This document shows, piece by piece, positions 34,995-43,475 of a DNA stretch of 64,000 bases. Position 1 is the stretch's first letter. Each line of letters opens with the position of its first letter. The stretch comes from Pseudofrankia sp. DC12 (GTDB lineage: Bacteria; Actinomycetota; Actinomycetes; Frankiales; Frankiaceae), in the NCBI RefSeq assembly GCF_000966285.1, contig NZ_KQ031391.1:4108540-4172539 (forward strand), in the 5' to 3' direction. The translations under genes and the position numbers were made by a program. A model generated the notes under the pieces. It did not search any database. It was given only the letters and a program-made list of their open reading frames with translations, and was not told where the DNA came from.

Positions 34995-35168
34995 CCGACG
35001 GGGACACCCAGGCCGACCGGACGCCCCGACCCCCGGCCGTCCCTGCCGCACGCCCTCCAGAGGCAGCCCATCCGCCCGGACCATGACGGCCGGGCCATGG
35101 CACCATCGCACCATCCGGAGACGCACAACAGCGCACGCTCTGGACGCGGGCGGGTGCATGGAGGCGGA

Positions 35169-35540
35169 GTGGAGCTGTTCGGCGACCTCGAGGCCGAGGT
35201 GATGGACCGGATGTGGGCACGCGTGGAACCGGCCACCGTGCGCGACATCCTCGAGGAGCTGCAGCAGGCCCGTCCTCTCGCCTACACCACGGTCATGACG
35301 GTGATGGACCGGCTCTTCCGCAAGGGCTGGCTCTCCCGCGAGCGCGCCGGGCGGGGCTACGTCTACGCCACGACGCTGACCCGCAGCGAGTACACAGCGC
35401 GGCAACTGAGCGAGGTGCTGTCCGGCACCGACAACCGCGGGATGGCGCTGCTGCACTTCGTCCGATCGATGGACACCGCCGAGGCCGAGGCGCTCAGCGA
35501 CGCGCTGCGCTGGCGGGCCCAGGAGAAGGGCTCCCACTGA
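35169..35540 (+). CDS. Second BlaI/MecI-family repressor
   Basis: 123 residues from GTG 35169 (GGAGGCGGA upstream). VELFGDLEAEVMDRMWARVE, YTTVMTVMDRLFRKGWL and RGYVYATTLT are the winged helix; MALLHFVRSMDTAEAEAL is the dimer region. It aligns from the first residue with the BlaI at 18116-18532. A 21-codon stub of an M56 gene follows directly, so this was once a complete repressor-protease pair. No palindrome is evident at its own promoter. Two repressors of one family could compete for the same operators. Confidence 0.88.
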   Translation: MELFGDLEAEVMDRMWARVEPATVRDILEELQQARPLAYTTVMTVMDRLFRKGWLSRERAGRGYVYATTLTRSEYTARQLSEVLSGTDNRGMALLHFVRSMDTAEAEALSDALRWRAQEKGSH

Positions 35541-35541
35541 T

Positions 35542-35607
35542 GTGACGGCCCCACTGCTGACCGGCTACATCCTCGCGATGCTGTTCTCGTCGTCCCCACG
35601 ATTGTGA
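35542..35607 (+). pseudogene. Stub of an M56 protease gene
   Basis: GTG 35542, one base after the blaI stop region, gives VTAPLLTGYILAMLFSSSPRL and then TGA. This resembles the first helix of M56 proteases that normally follow BlaI genes. The remainder has been deleted. Confidence 0.55.
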
Positions 35608-36011
35608 CTAGCACCCTCTCCACGCCACACCCAGCCCACCCGGCAGCACGAACCGACGACGCGCCGCCACCCAACCCGTCGGCAAGACCAAGGAAGAGAC
35701 AACCCTGACGCAGCCCGAGAAACAGGCAAGTTAAACGACAAGCTCAGGTCGGGTCCCGGGCCGCGAATCGCAGCTGGCGACCCGGTGCGTAGATCTGTCG
35801 CCGGCAGGATGAGTAGACGTATGACAGCAATCGCATGGCCGGGCATCGAGGTGCTTGCTCGGACTACCCCCGTAGGGCACGAACCTACGTCTGCTCGCAG
35901 TCACCAAAACTGCTGGTGGCGATAGGTGCGGTCTGGCGCAGGCCGGGATTGGCCGCGATACCGCTCACCACGTTTGACCAGCACAAATAGTCAAACGAAG
36001 ATCATTTGGGT
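35608..36011 (+). other. Spacer at the left edge of the integrated element
   Basis: AT-richer than average and without a gene. The inverted repeat CGTTTGAC (35971-35978) / GTCAAACG (35990-35997) lies 15-40 bp outside the left attachment site. In the empty chromosome it would stand just downstream of tRNA-Arg and may be its terminator. Confidence 0.5.
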
Positions 36012-36021
36012 GTGCCCCCGG
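36012..36021 (+). other. Left attachment-site core
   Basis: GTGCCCCCGG is identical to 47930-47939 at the 3' end of tRNA-Arg, and TCGGAC recurs at the same distance (36028 and 47946). It stands 136 bp before the first element gene. Joining 47929 to 36014 keeps the integrase frame open to a TGA at 36155-36157 that overlaps the ATG of the next gene, which strongly supports this as the crossover. Confidence 0.65.
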
Positions 36022-36156
36022 GGAGGCTCGGACAGCATCATCGCATGTTCAGGCGAGGGCCGCCTTGGTGGTGTCGGCCCGCGTACCGGTGCCTATCACG
36101 CCGGGTAGCGGCTCGGATCTGGTGGGTGCGCGGACGGTTGGCGGGGGTGGCGTCTG

Positions 36157-37080
36157 ATGGCCCCCGATGGTGCGACCGCGACGGGACAGCGGCCGGTCGG
36201 CGGTGATGTGACGGTCACCCTCGTAACGGTGATCATGGTTGTGGTTGTGGGTCTGACTTTTGCGTTTGGGTTCGGCAACGTGTTCCAGCTGGGGTTGCGG
36301 TTGGGCGTGCCGGTGTGGGTGGCGCCGTTGGTGGCTCCGGCGGTGGACCTGTCGGTGGTGGGCCTCTTGTTGGGGACGCGGCAGTTGGCGGTGCAGGGTG
36401 CGCCGGTCGAGTTGCTGCGTCCGGCGCGCCGTCTGCTGGTGTTTTCGAGTCTGGTGACGTTGGCGTTGAACGTCGCCGAGCCGGTGATCGCGGGGGAGTA
36501 CGGGAAGGCGGCGTTCGACGCGGTCGGTCCGGCTTTGCTGTTCGGGTGGAGCGAGGTCGGTCCCGGGTTGGTGCGTGCGATGCGCCACCCTGGGCCGCTC
36601 CCCGCCGCCATGGCCGAGTCCGAACGGCTGCCGGTGGAGGCTGGCACCTTGGCGGGGGCCGTTGTGGCGGTGGCGCCGCCGGTTCGGGTGGTCCGGGAGG
36701 GCGCGCCGGTGCCGGCTGTGCCGGCGCAGCGCGCGGCGGGCCGGTCCGGTGCGCTGGTGGATGGTGGGCTGTTGGAGCGGGCGCGGCGTGAGGATGCCCG
36801 CTACTGGGAGGAACACCGTCGGCCGATCAGCTCGGACGAGCTGCGCCGACGGCTGAAGGTCGGTTCGAAACGGGCGCGGGCGCTGGTGAAGGAGCTACGC
36901 GCCGACGCCCACCGGGTCCTCGGCGAACACGCTTCGACCGACCTGCCCTCGATCGCTGCGGCTTCGTTTCCGTCGCCTGCGGCCGGGGACGCGGCGGAGG
37001 TCGTCTCGGACGATCTCGATTTGGTGGACCTTGGTCCCGTCGAGCGGGCCACGGCCGGCCTGCTCGCCACGGTCGCGTAA
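36157..37080 (+). CDS. DUF2637-like membrane protein with C-terminal HTH
   Basis: 307 residues. Four hydrophobic segments in the first 150 residues (VTVIMVVVVGLTFAFGF, WVAPLVAPAVDLSVVGLLLG, LVFSSLVTLALNVAEPVIAG, FDAVGPALLFGWSEVGPGL) match the DUF2637/Spd spread proteins of actinomycete plasmids and ICEs. A cytosolic C-terminal part has an HTH-like ISSDELRRRLKVGSKRARAL. Spd-type proteins help plasmid spread between hyphae. The ATG overlaps the TGA that would end the integrase in the excised circle. Confidence 0.85.
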   Translation: MAPDGATATGQRPVGGDVTVTLVTVIMVVVVGLTFAFGFGNVFQLGLRLGVPVWVAPLVAPAVDLSVVGLLLGTRQLAVQGAPVELLRPARRLLVFSSLVTLALNVAEPVIAGEYGKAAFDAVGPALLFGWSEVGPGLVRAMRHPGPLPAAMAESERLPVEAGTLAGAVVAVAPPVRVVREGAPVPAVPAQRAAGRSGALVDGGLLERARREDARYWEEHRRPISSDELRRRLKVGSKRARALVKELRADAHRVLGEHASTDLPSIAAASFPSPAAGDAAEVVSDDLDLVDLGPVERATAGLLATVA

Positions 37081-37255
37081 CGGCTCCCGCCGGGCGGGAC
37101 AGGCGCGCATCCCGCGTGCCAGCGGGCGGCGCATCCCGACACGGACCGCGCCAGCCCGGGCGCCCCCGGTCCGGCCCCGGCTTCCGGTCCTGCCTTCTCT
37201 CGTGTGCTCCGCCCCTACCTGCATCTGCCTGACCAACCCTTAAGGAGGCCCCCTT

Positions 37256-38297
37256 TTGATCACGAATCCTCCGCAGCAGACCTACCTCGGTCGCCGGACT
37301 TACAACCGGCCCGCCGCCCGTGTCGTGTCCTCCGCTGAGCACCAGCTCTGGCTGGCCCGCCACCTGACGCCCCGGGACCGGTGGATCGTCCGGATGATCC
37401 ACGAACACCGGGTGCTGACGACCCACCAGATCGTCGAACTCGGCTGGGAGACCCGCCGCTCGGCGAACATCCGCCTCCTGGAGCTCTACCGCTGGCGGGT
37501 CCTCGACCGCTTCCAACCGCTCGCGACCAGCGGCCTGTCGCCCATGCACTACGTCCTGGACGTCGCCGGCGCCGCGGTGCTGGCGCACGAGGACGGCCTG
37601 GACCCGAAGAAGATCGGCTACCAGCACGACCGGGCCATCGGCATCGCCCACTCCCTGCATCTCGCGCACCGGGTCGCGGTCAACGGGATGTTCACCCGAC
37701 TGATCCACCACGCCCGCCAGCCCCAGGCCCCCGGCCGGCTCACCGCCTGGTGGTCGGAAGAACGGTGCGCCCGGTCGTTCGGGGATATCGTGCGCCCGGA
37801 TGCCTATGGCCGGTGGGAGCAGGGCCGCGGCGAGGTCGAGTGGTTCCTGGAACTGGACTTCGGCACCGAGACCCTCCGCCGCCTCACCTTCAAGATCAAC
37901 GCCTACGATCGGCTCGCGGAGGCGACCAACATCCACACGCCGATCCTGATCTGGACCACCACCCGTGTGCCGCGAAGCACGTCTGCGCGAGGTCCTCGCC
38001 GAGGCGCTGCGCGGCCTCGACCATCCGGCGCGGGTGCCGATCGCGACGACCGCCGCGGACCTCGCCGAACCCGACGCGCATCTGGACGCCACCCTGACCC
38101 GCTGGCTACCCCTCGCCCGACCCGGGACCGGTCGTCTCAGCCTGGTCCAGCTCGCCGGCCTCTGGCCTCCCACCGCCCGGCCCCTCACGAGACCAGACAG
38201 GGCCGAAACCGATATCGACATCGAACGGCCGAAACGGCTGCATCCACCCCGGCCCATGCCACCCGCTGGCCTGGACGGCGAGCAGGTCGGGGCCTGA
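37256..38297 (+). pseudogene. Replication-relaxation family gene, frameshifted
   Basis: TTG 37256 has AAGGAGG eight bases upstream. The first 240 codons form a normal replication-relaxation protein: LTPRDRWIVRMIHEHRVLTT, the winged helix TRRSANIRLLELYRWRVLDR, and WFLELDFGTETLRRLTFKIN with the acidic core. Near 37968 the coding frame shifts by one: LIWTTTR is followed, in the next frame, by REARLREVLAEALRGLDH and then TRWLPLARPGTGRLSL to the stop at 38297. The family serves rolling-circle plasmid replication or conjugation in actinobacteria. One frameshift disables it unless it is a sequencing error. Confidence 0.8.
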
Positions 38298-38312
38298 GGC
38301 CGTTCTCGCCTC

Positions 38313-38363
38313 GCCGGTGATCGGGTTAGCCGGGCGATACGCCCGGCTAACCCGATCACCGGC
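38313..38363 (+). terminator. 23-bp perfect hairpin after the replication gene
   Basis: Arms 38313-38335 and 38341-38363 are exact reverse complements with a 5-nt loop, 16 bp after the replication-relaxation stop. There is no T-tract; it may act as a bidirectional terminator or, given its length, as a structured element site such as a single-strand origin. Confidence 0.75.
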
Positions 38364-38776
38364 ACCTGTCTTCGGGGAGCGTCAGGTACCAGGGCCTGTC
38401 TTGTTCGCCGAAGGTCGCGCCGCAGGCGTGCGCCACCGCGGCCGAGATGCTCGTCGATCTGGGCGCGCATCTCGGCGTCAGCCCCGGCTCGCCGCCGTCG
38501 CGGTTGGGCCCGATGTTGATGAGGTGCTGGTCGAGCCATGTGTTGATCGGATCGTGGCCGTTGCCGATCATCGAGGCCAGGGACGGCGGCTCGATCTCCG
38601 CCAGCCTCGCACCCTTGTCGCCTTCCAGGTTCCCACAGCCCGACGACGTAGAGAGGGACTCTGGGTCGCTCCCCTTGGGCGGTCGCTGGCCCAAGCCGTT
38701 CCTCCGTGGATTCCACTACGGTCGTCGAGGGAACCCGACAGGGTCGCGCGGACATTACGAGGCATGGGGCTAGCCG
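38364..38776 (+). other. No gene recognised
   Basis: Frames on the minus strand give fragments such as MRAQIDEHLGRGGARLRRDL and NGHDPINTWLDQHLINIGP, which look protein-like but lie in different frames. They may be a decayed gene. The sigma-factor promoter should lie at the right end, but no consensus is evident. Confidence 0.4.
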
Positions 38777-39400
38777 ATGTCGAGTGAGTCCATCTCCGAC
38801 TCCGATGATGATCTTCTTGCGCGGGTCGCGGCAGGGGACGGAGGGGCAGCGTTCGGCTGCCTGTTCCGCAAGCACTCCACCGCCGTGTACTCGTACTGCT
38901 TCCATCGACTCGGTTCGTGGAGCGCCGCGGAAGACGCTACCTCCGTGGTCTTCCTGGAGGCGTGGCGACGTCGAGCGGATGCGGTCGTCGTGTCGGGGTC
39001 CCTGCGGCCGTGGCTGCTGGGAGTGGCGACGAATGTGATGCGCAACCAACATCGGGCCGCTCGCCGATACGACGCGGCGTTGCGTCGGCTTCCACCGCCC
39101 GAAACGCAACCCGATCCGTCCGACGACGTCGCTGGGCGGATTGACGATGAGCGTCAGATGGCCGCGGTACTCGGTGAACTCAAAGCACTGAAGCGAAATG
39201 AACTGGAGGTGATCATGGTGGTGGCGGTGGAGGGGCTGACGTACGCCGAAGCATCGGTGTCTTTGGGTATTCCCGTGGGAACGGTCCGTTCGCGGCTGGC
39301 GCGTGCGCGTGCGCGGCTCGCTGCTCGGCGACCTTCGGTCGTTTCCGAGGGTGGCGGTGAGCCCGTCGTGTCGGCGCGGGTGGGCCGGGATCGGGGATGA
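38777..39400 (+). CDS. ECF-type sigma-70 factor
   Basis: 207 residues. Region 2: FGCLFRKHSTAVYSYCFHRL, WSAAEDATSVVFLEAWRRRA and RPWLLGVATNVMRNQHRAAR. Region 4: ALKRNELEVIMVVAVEGLTY and AEASVSLGIPVGTVRSRLAR. It is an RNA polymerase sigma factor of the SigE/ECF kind. A membrane anti-sigma-like gene follows six bases later. It is carried on the integrated element, so it may redirect host transcription or respond to an envelope signal for the element. Confidence 0.92.
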   Translation: MSSESISDSDDDLLARVAAGDGGAAFGCLFRKHSTAVYSYCFHRLGSWSAAEDATSVVFLEAWRRRADAVVVSGSLRPWLLGVATNVMRNQHRAARRYDAALRRLPPPETQPDPSDDVAGRIDDERQMAAVLGELKALKRNELEVIMVVAVEGLTYAEASVSLGIPVGTVRSRLARARARLAARRPSVVSEGGGEPVVSARVGRDRG

Positions 39401-39406
39401 TCTGAG

Positions 39407-40108
39407 ATGACTGATGTTGACCTTCCGCGGGTTCCACCGGGCCGATCCATCCCGGCCAGCCGGCTGGCTCAGCGACAGCTGCTGCTCGAGCAGCACATCG
39501 CCGCATCTGTTCCCACCGTCGGAAGACCTTGGTGGCGGCGGCGCTGGGTGACAATTCCGGTTGCTCTGGCAGTGGCTGGTTCCCTGGCGGCGGCAGGGTG
39601 GGGGCTACGGCCTGGCGGGCCCGCGACGGATGCGACGACGGTTTCGTGCTACTCGACGGTGGATCTGGCTGGCGATGTGGACGTCCTCGGCTCGGCCGCG
39701 GCGGCAGACCCGGCAGGGGCCTGCCGCGAGATCTGGACGCGGACCGAGGCCGTCCAACCCGCGACGACGGGTGTCTGTCTTACGTCGCGGGGATCGATCG
39801 CCGTGTTCCCGTCGGACGGCGCCTGTGAAAAGTTGGGGCTAAGGCCGTTCACGGGGGTCTCCGAGGACGCGGCCCGCCTTGCCGTCTTCAAGAGGGATGT
39901 ATCGGAGGCGGTGGCTGCGGCTCCCTGTCAATCACGTTCCGCCGTCGTCGCTCTCGTCCAGCAAGAGCTGGATACCCACGGTCTCGGAACATGGCGAATT
40001 GACGACAACGGCCATGACGAGCCCTGGGCGGCGGGACGGCCATGCGCAAGTCTCTCGTTCGACGACGAGACGAAAACTGTAATAATCGTACCGATGCCGA
40101 CCGGTTGA
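39407..40108 (+). CDS. Putative membrane anti-sigma/sensor partner
   Basis: 233 residues. The N-terminal ~50 residues are cytosolic (RSIPASRLAQRQLLLEQHIA), then one helix (WVTIPVALAVAGSLAAAGWG), then an outer domain with six Cys (VSCYSTVDLAG, AGACREIWTR, VCLTSRG, DGACEKLG, APCQSRSA, RPCASLSF). Short N-terminal tail plus one helix plus an outer sensor is the usual ECF anti-sigma layout, and it is co-transcribed with the sigma gene. No zinc anti-sigma (HxxxCxxC) motif is present. A large palindromic terminator follows at 40115-40148. Confidence 0.75.
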   Translation: MTDVDLPRVPPGRSIPASRLAQRQLLLEQHIAASVPTVGRPWWRRRWVTIPVALAVAGSLAAAGWGLRPGGPATDATTVSCYSTVDLAGDVDVLGSAAAADPAGACREIWTRTEAVQPATTGVCLTSRGSIAVFPSDGACEKLGLRPFTGVSEDAARLAVFKRDVSEAVAAAPCQSRSAVVALVQQELDTHGLGTWRIDDNGHDEPWAAGRPCASLSFDDETKTVIIVPMPTG

Positions 40109-40114
40109 TCTGGG

Positions 40115-40148
40115 GTGGCGGTGGTCGCTGCGCAGCGACCACCGCCAC
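40115..40148 (+). terminator. Palindromic terminator after sigma/anti-sigma operon
   Basis: A 34-bp perfect palindrome, with arms 40115-40130 and 40133-40148, beginning seven bases after the stop codon. No T-tract follows. Confidence 0.7.
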
Positions 40149-40162
40149 TCGCACGCTACGAC

Positions 40163-41246
40163 GGCGGAATCAAGCGGTCATGGCGACACATGACTTTCCA
40201 GCAGCTCGGTAAAGACCTCGAGCGGCGTCGCCCATTTGAGCGTCTGCCGTGGCCGCCCATTCAGCTGCGTGGCCACCATATCAAGTTCTTCCTGCGTGTG
40301 CAAGGACAGGTCGGTGCCCTTCGGGAAGTACTGGCGCAGCAACCCGTTGGTGTTCTCGTTCGAGCCGCGCTGCCACGGTGAGTGCGGGTCGCAGAAATAC
40401 ACGGGAATACCGGTGCGGACGGTGAAATCGGCGTGCCGGGCCATCTCCTTTCCCTGGTCCCAGGTCACCGAGTTCCGCATGAACTCGGGCAGGGTCTCCA
40501 TCTTCTTGCCCAGCAGGTAGGCGACCTTGTCGGCGTTACGGTCGTACGGTATTCGCACCAACATCACGAACCGGGTCGTGCGCTCGACCAGCGTGGCGAT
40601 CTGCGACTTGTTGCCCTTCCCGATGATCAGGTCGCCCTCCCAGAAACCGGGGACGGCGCGGTCCTCGGCCTCCTTCGGCCGCTCGCTGATGTTGACCATG
40701 CCGACGATCCCGCCCCTGGTCAGGGTGCTGCGCGACCGGTTGACCCGCCTGGCCCGGCCCTTACGCAGCGCGATCTTCAGTTCCGTCCGCAGCTCGCCGC
40801 GCGCCTGGAGGTAGAGGCACTCGTAGATTGTCTCGTGGCTCACGCGCATGCTCTCGTCGTCGGGAAAGTCCGTGCGCAGTCTCTCGCTGATCTGCTTCGG
40901 CGACCACTTCTCGACCAGGCCGGTGTTCACCGCGTCGTGCAGCTCCTTCGACGCGACGAGTTTCCGTTCCTTCGGGCGGGCGCACATCAGATCACACCGT
41001 GCCTGCGCATCCACCGCCCGATACGCCGCGGCACCGCCGTTACGCTCGATCTCCCGGGAGATCCCCGAATGATGACGACCGAGCACAGCGGCGATATACC
41101 GAGCCGAACGCTCCTGACTCAACTCCCGCGAGATGACCTCGCGGTCCTCCACCGTCAACCGCTCCCGTACGCCCATCCACCATCCAGCCCCTCGACACCA
41201 TCGCGATCATCCTATCGGGGCGTCGCTACGACCGTTTGATGCCGCC
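40163..41246 (-). mobile_element. IS30-family insertion sequence
   Basis: About 1084 bp with one transposase gene. The terminal inverted repeats run GGCGGAATCAAGCGGTCATG inward from 40163 and, on the other strand, GGCGGCATCAAACGGTCGTA inward from 41246, with about 21 of 25 bases shared. No target-site duplication is visible, and the gene on the right (hsdS) has no continuation on the left, so a deletion accompanied or followed the insertion. Confidence 0.85.
40178..41176 (-). CDS. IS30-family transposase
   Basis: 332 residues, the full family length. The N-terminal HTH (LTVEDREVISRELSQERSAR, VLGRHHSGISREIERNGG) binds the IS ends. The DDE catalytic core shows FWEGDLIIGKGNKSQIATLV (first Asp), NSVTWDQGKEMARHADFTV (second Asp) and FCDPHSPWQRGSNENTNGLL (Glu). 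LRQYFPKGTDL and LNGRPRQTLKWATPLEVF complete the IS30 signature. All catalytic residues are present, so it is probably active. Confidence 0.96.
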   Translation of the reverse strand: MGVRERLTVEDREVISRELSQERSARYIAAVLGRHHSGISREIERNGGAAAYRAVDAQARCDLMCARPKERKLVASKELHDAVNTGLVEKWSPKQISERLRTDFPDDESMRVSHETIYECLYLQARGELRTELKIALRKGRARRVNRSRSTLTRGGIVGMVNISERPKEAEDRAVPGFWEGDLIIGKGNKSQIATLVERTTRFVMLVRIPYDRNADKVAYLLGKKMETLPEFMRNSVTWDQGKEMARHADFTVRTGIPVYFCDPHSPWQRGSNENTNGLLRQYFPKGTDLSLHTQEELDMVATQLNGRPRQTLKWATPLEVFTELLESHVSP

Positions 41247-41403
41247 CTTTCGAGGTCTCTCGCGTGACCGTCTCGCGGAGGAACGGACCCTCGGCATACC
41301 ACTTGACGCCCAGCAGTGGGTACGACATGTCAGCCTCGACGGAGACCTGACCCCGGACCTGGCGAGTCACGCCGCCGAGACGAACCATTGGCCACTCAGC
41401 CAT
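41247..41403 (-). pseudogene. hsdS: Type I restriction specificity subunit (hsdS), truncated by IS30
   Basis: ATG 41403 overlaps the end of hsdM by 8 bp. The visible 52 codons, MAEWPMVRLGGVTRQV and YPLLGVKWYAEGPFLRET, are the start of the first target-recognition domain. The IS30 inverted repeat then cuts it, and nothing recognisable as HsdS remains on the far side. Sequence specificity of this type I system is lost. Confidence 0.8.
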
Positions 41404-43116
41404 CCGCCACCCCAAAGGCTGTCAGGTCGATCCCGGCAGCGGTGAGCCGCTCGAACAACGCGGCCTCGGCGACGATCCGCTGCTCGCGAGCATCGGCGTA
41501 CGCGACCAGCGCGGTGCCGAGGTCAACCGCCTCGCCTGCGGTCTTGGTGATGTAGCGGCCGATGTTGAGGTCGAAGCCGTTGGTCTTGATCTCGTCGAAG
41601 TCGGCGACGTGGACGTACACGCTGAGGTCGGGGCCGTCAGGGGCGAGGCCCAGGGCTGCGGCGAGATCGCTCTCGGTAGCGTATGGCAACTCAAGGTAGT
41701 CGGATTCGGTCGGCACGGATAGGCCGGCAGCGACGTGAACCGCCTGTGGTTACTGGGTTTCCGGATCAACTCAAAGTACTTCTCCAGGCCCGACCAGACT
41801 GGAAGCGTAGTTTGATCAATCCGGACTGTTATCTTGCCGCAGCCCTGGGCGAGGCCGGTGCGGTACGCCTCGGTGAGGGCCTTGATGTCCTCGTACGACA
41901 TGGTGTTCTGGTTCCTGCCCTTGGCGAACCGCTCGGAGCCGTCGATGAAGACGACCTTGTCCTTGCGGTCGGCGGGCTTCTGGTCGCGGAAGACCAGGAT
42001 GCAGGCCGGGATCGTCGTCGAGTAGAAGAGGTTCGGCGGGAGGCCGACGACGGCTTCGAGGAGGTCGCGCTCGATCAGGGACTGGCGGATCCTGGCCTCG
42101 GCGCCGCCGCGGAAGAGGACGCCGTGGGGCATGACGACGCCGACGCGGCCGGTGCTGGGCCTCATCGAGGCGACCATGTGCTGGACGAAGGCGAAGTCGC
42201 CGTTCTTCGCCGGCGGTACGCCGCCGACGGCACGCGGGTCGGAGGCCCACTGGTCGGCGCCCCAGTTCTCCTTGGAGAACGGGGGATTGGCGATGACCAC
42301 GTCGAACTGGGTCAGTGCACCCGAGGGCTCCTTGAAGAGCGGCTTGCGCAGGGTGTCGCCGCGCTTGATCTCGAAGTCCTCGATCTCGTGGAGGAAGAGG
42401 TTCATCTTCGCGATCGCCGAGGTGGTCAGGTTGACCTCCTGGCCGTACAGGCGCAGGGTGCGGTGGTCCTGGCCGGACTCGCGGACCTGGTGGATGGTGG
42501 CAACCAGCATGCCGCCGGAGCCGCAGGCTGGGTCGTAGATTGTCTCGCCGGGTTCGGGCCGCAGGATGGCGACCAGGAGGTTGACCACCTCGCGCGGAGT
42601 GAAGAACTCGCCGGCCTTCTGGCCGGAGACGTCGGCGAACTTCTTCAGCAGGTACTCATAGCCGGCGCCGAGCAGGTCGTGGCTGACCGTGGACGGGTCG
42701 AGTGAGATGTCGTCGAACGCCTTCACCAGCCCGCGGAGCGCCGAGGGCGGCAGCCGCTCCTCGTTGCCCCAGGACGCGTCGCCGAAGATCCGGGCGAGGG
42801 ACTTGGGGTTGGCCTGCTCGATGCGCTGGAACGCCTTCGCAACCGCGTCGCCGAGGTTGACCTGGGTCTTGGTGACCACCGACCAGCGGGTGATCTTCGG
42901 GAGCTCGAAGCGGTGGAAGTCGGCTTCGACCTCGTCAGTCAGCTCCTCGCCATACTTCTCGACCGCCTGCCTGTGTTCGTAGTCCCAGGTGTCGCTGATC
43001 CACTTCCAGAACAGCATCGGGAACGCGTAGGTCTTGAAGTCGGCCGCGTCGACGGGGCCGCGGAGTGCGTTGGCCGCGGCCCACAACCGCGACTCAAGGT
43101 CGGTCTGTGTGATCAC
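41396..43116 (-). pseudogene. hsdM: Type I DNA methyltransferase (hsdM), frameshifted near the 3' end
   Basis: From GTG 43116 the N-terminal domain is intact (FKTYAFPMLFWKWISDTWDY), followed by the methyltransferase with GEFFTPREVVNLLVA, the SAM site DPACGSGGML and the catalytic VIANPPFSKENWG (NPPF). After AYRTGLAQG the frame carries about 70 unusual codons and runs to 41422. The true C-terminus, EIKTNGFDLNIGRYITKTAG, lies in another frame ending at 41396. A small insertion or frameshift near 41720-41800 separates them. No hsdR is in the window. Without hsdS the enzyme would have no target. Confidence 0.85.
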
Positions 43117-43157
43117 AGGCGGATGGGATCCTTCGTCGTGATGGCAGTGCTCCGATC

Positions 43158-43475
43158 ATGCCGGACGTGTTGCGCAGTGGACGGGCCGATCACGTAATTG
43201 ATCAGCCGATCGGACTTGTCGCCCTTGTCTCGCTCGTCGAGCGATGTCGCGCGAAGCCCGTCCAGCAATTCATGTATCGTGACCGCCACCGCATTAGTCT
43301 GCCGCACGCACCGGCGCGCTCCTATCACCGCCCAGCAGCGGATCGGTGGCTCGCTCGTGGCATGACCAGCGCGACCGAGATCGCCGACATCCTCGGCTAC
43401 GCCAATCACAGCGCCATCTCCAAGCGTCTGGCCCAGATCCGACGGGCCGCGCAGGCGTACTTCGAGGAGACCTGA
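43158..43475 (+). CDS. Small HTH-like protein, uncertain
   Basis: A 105-codon frame whose C-terminal half, RGMTSATEIADILGYANHSA then ISKRLAQIRRAAQAYF, reads as a helix-turn-helix. The N-terminal half is less convincing, and the start could lie later (about 43265). It diverges from hsdM. It may be a control protein or the tail of an older gene. Confidence 0.45.
   Translation: MPDVLRSGRADHVIDQPIGLVALVSLVERCRAKPVQQFMYRDRHRISLPHAPARSYHRPAADRWLARGMTSATEIADILGYANHSAISKRLAQIRRAAQAYFEET

Noticed and set aside
36827..39496. 889-codon minus-strand frame across DUF2637, replication and sigma genes
   Set aside because: It spans several well-supported opposite genes and has no domains.
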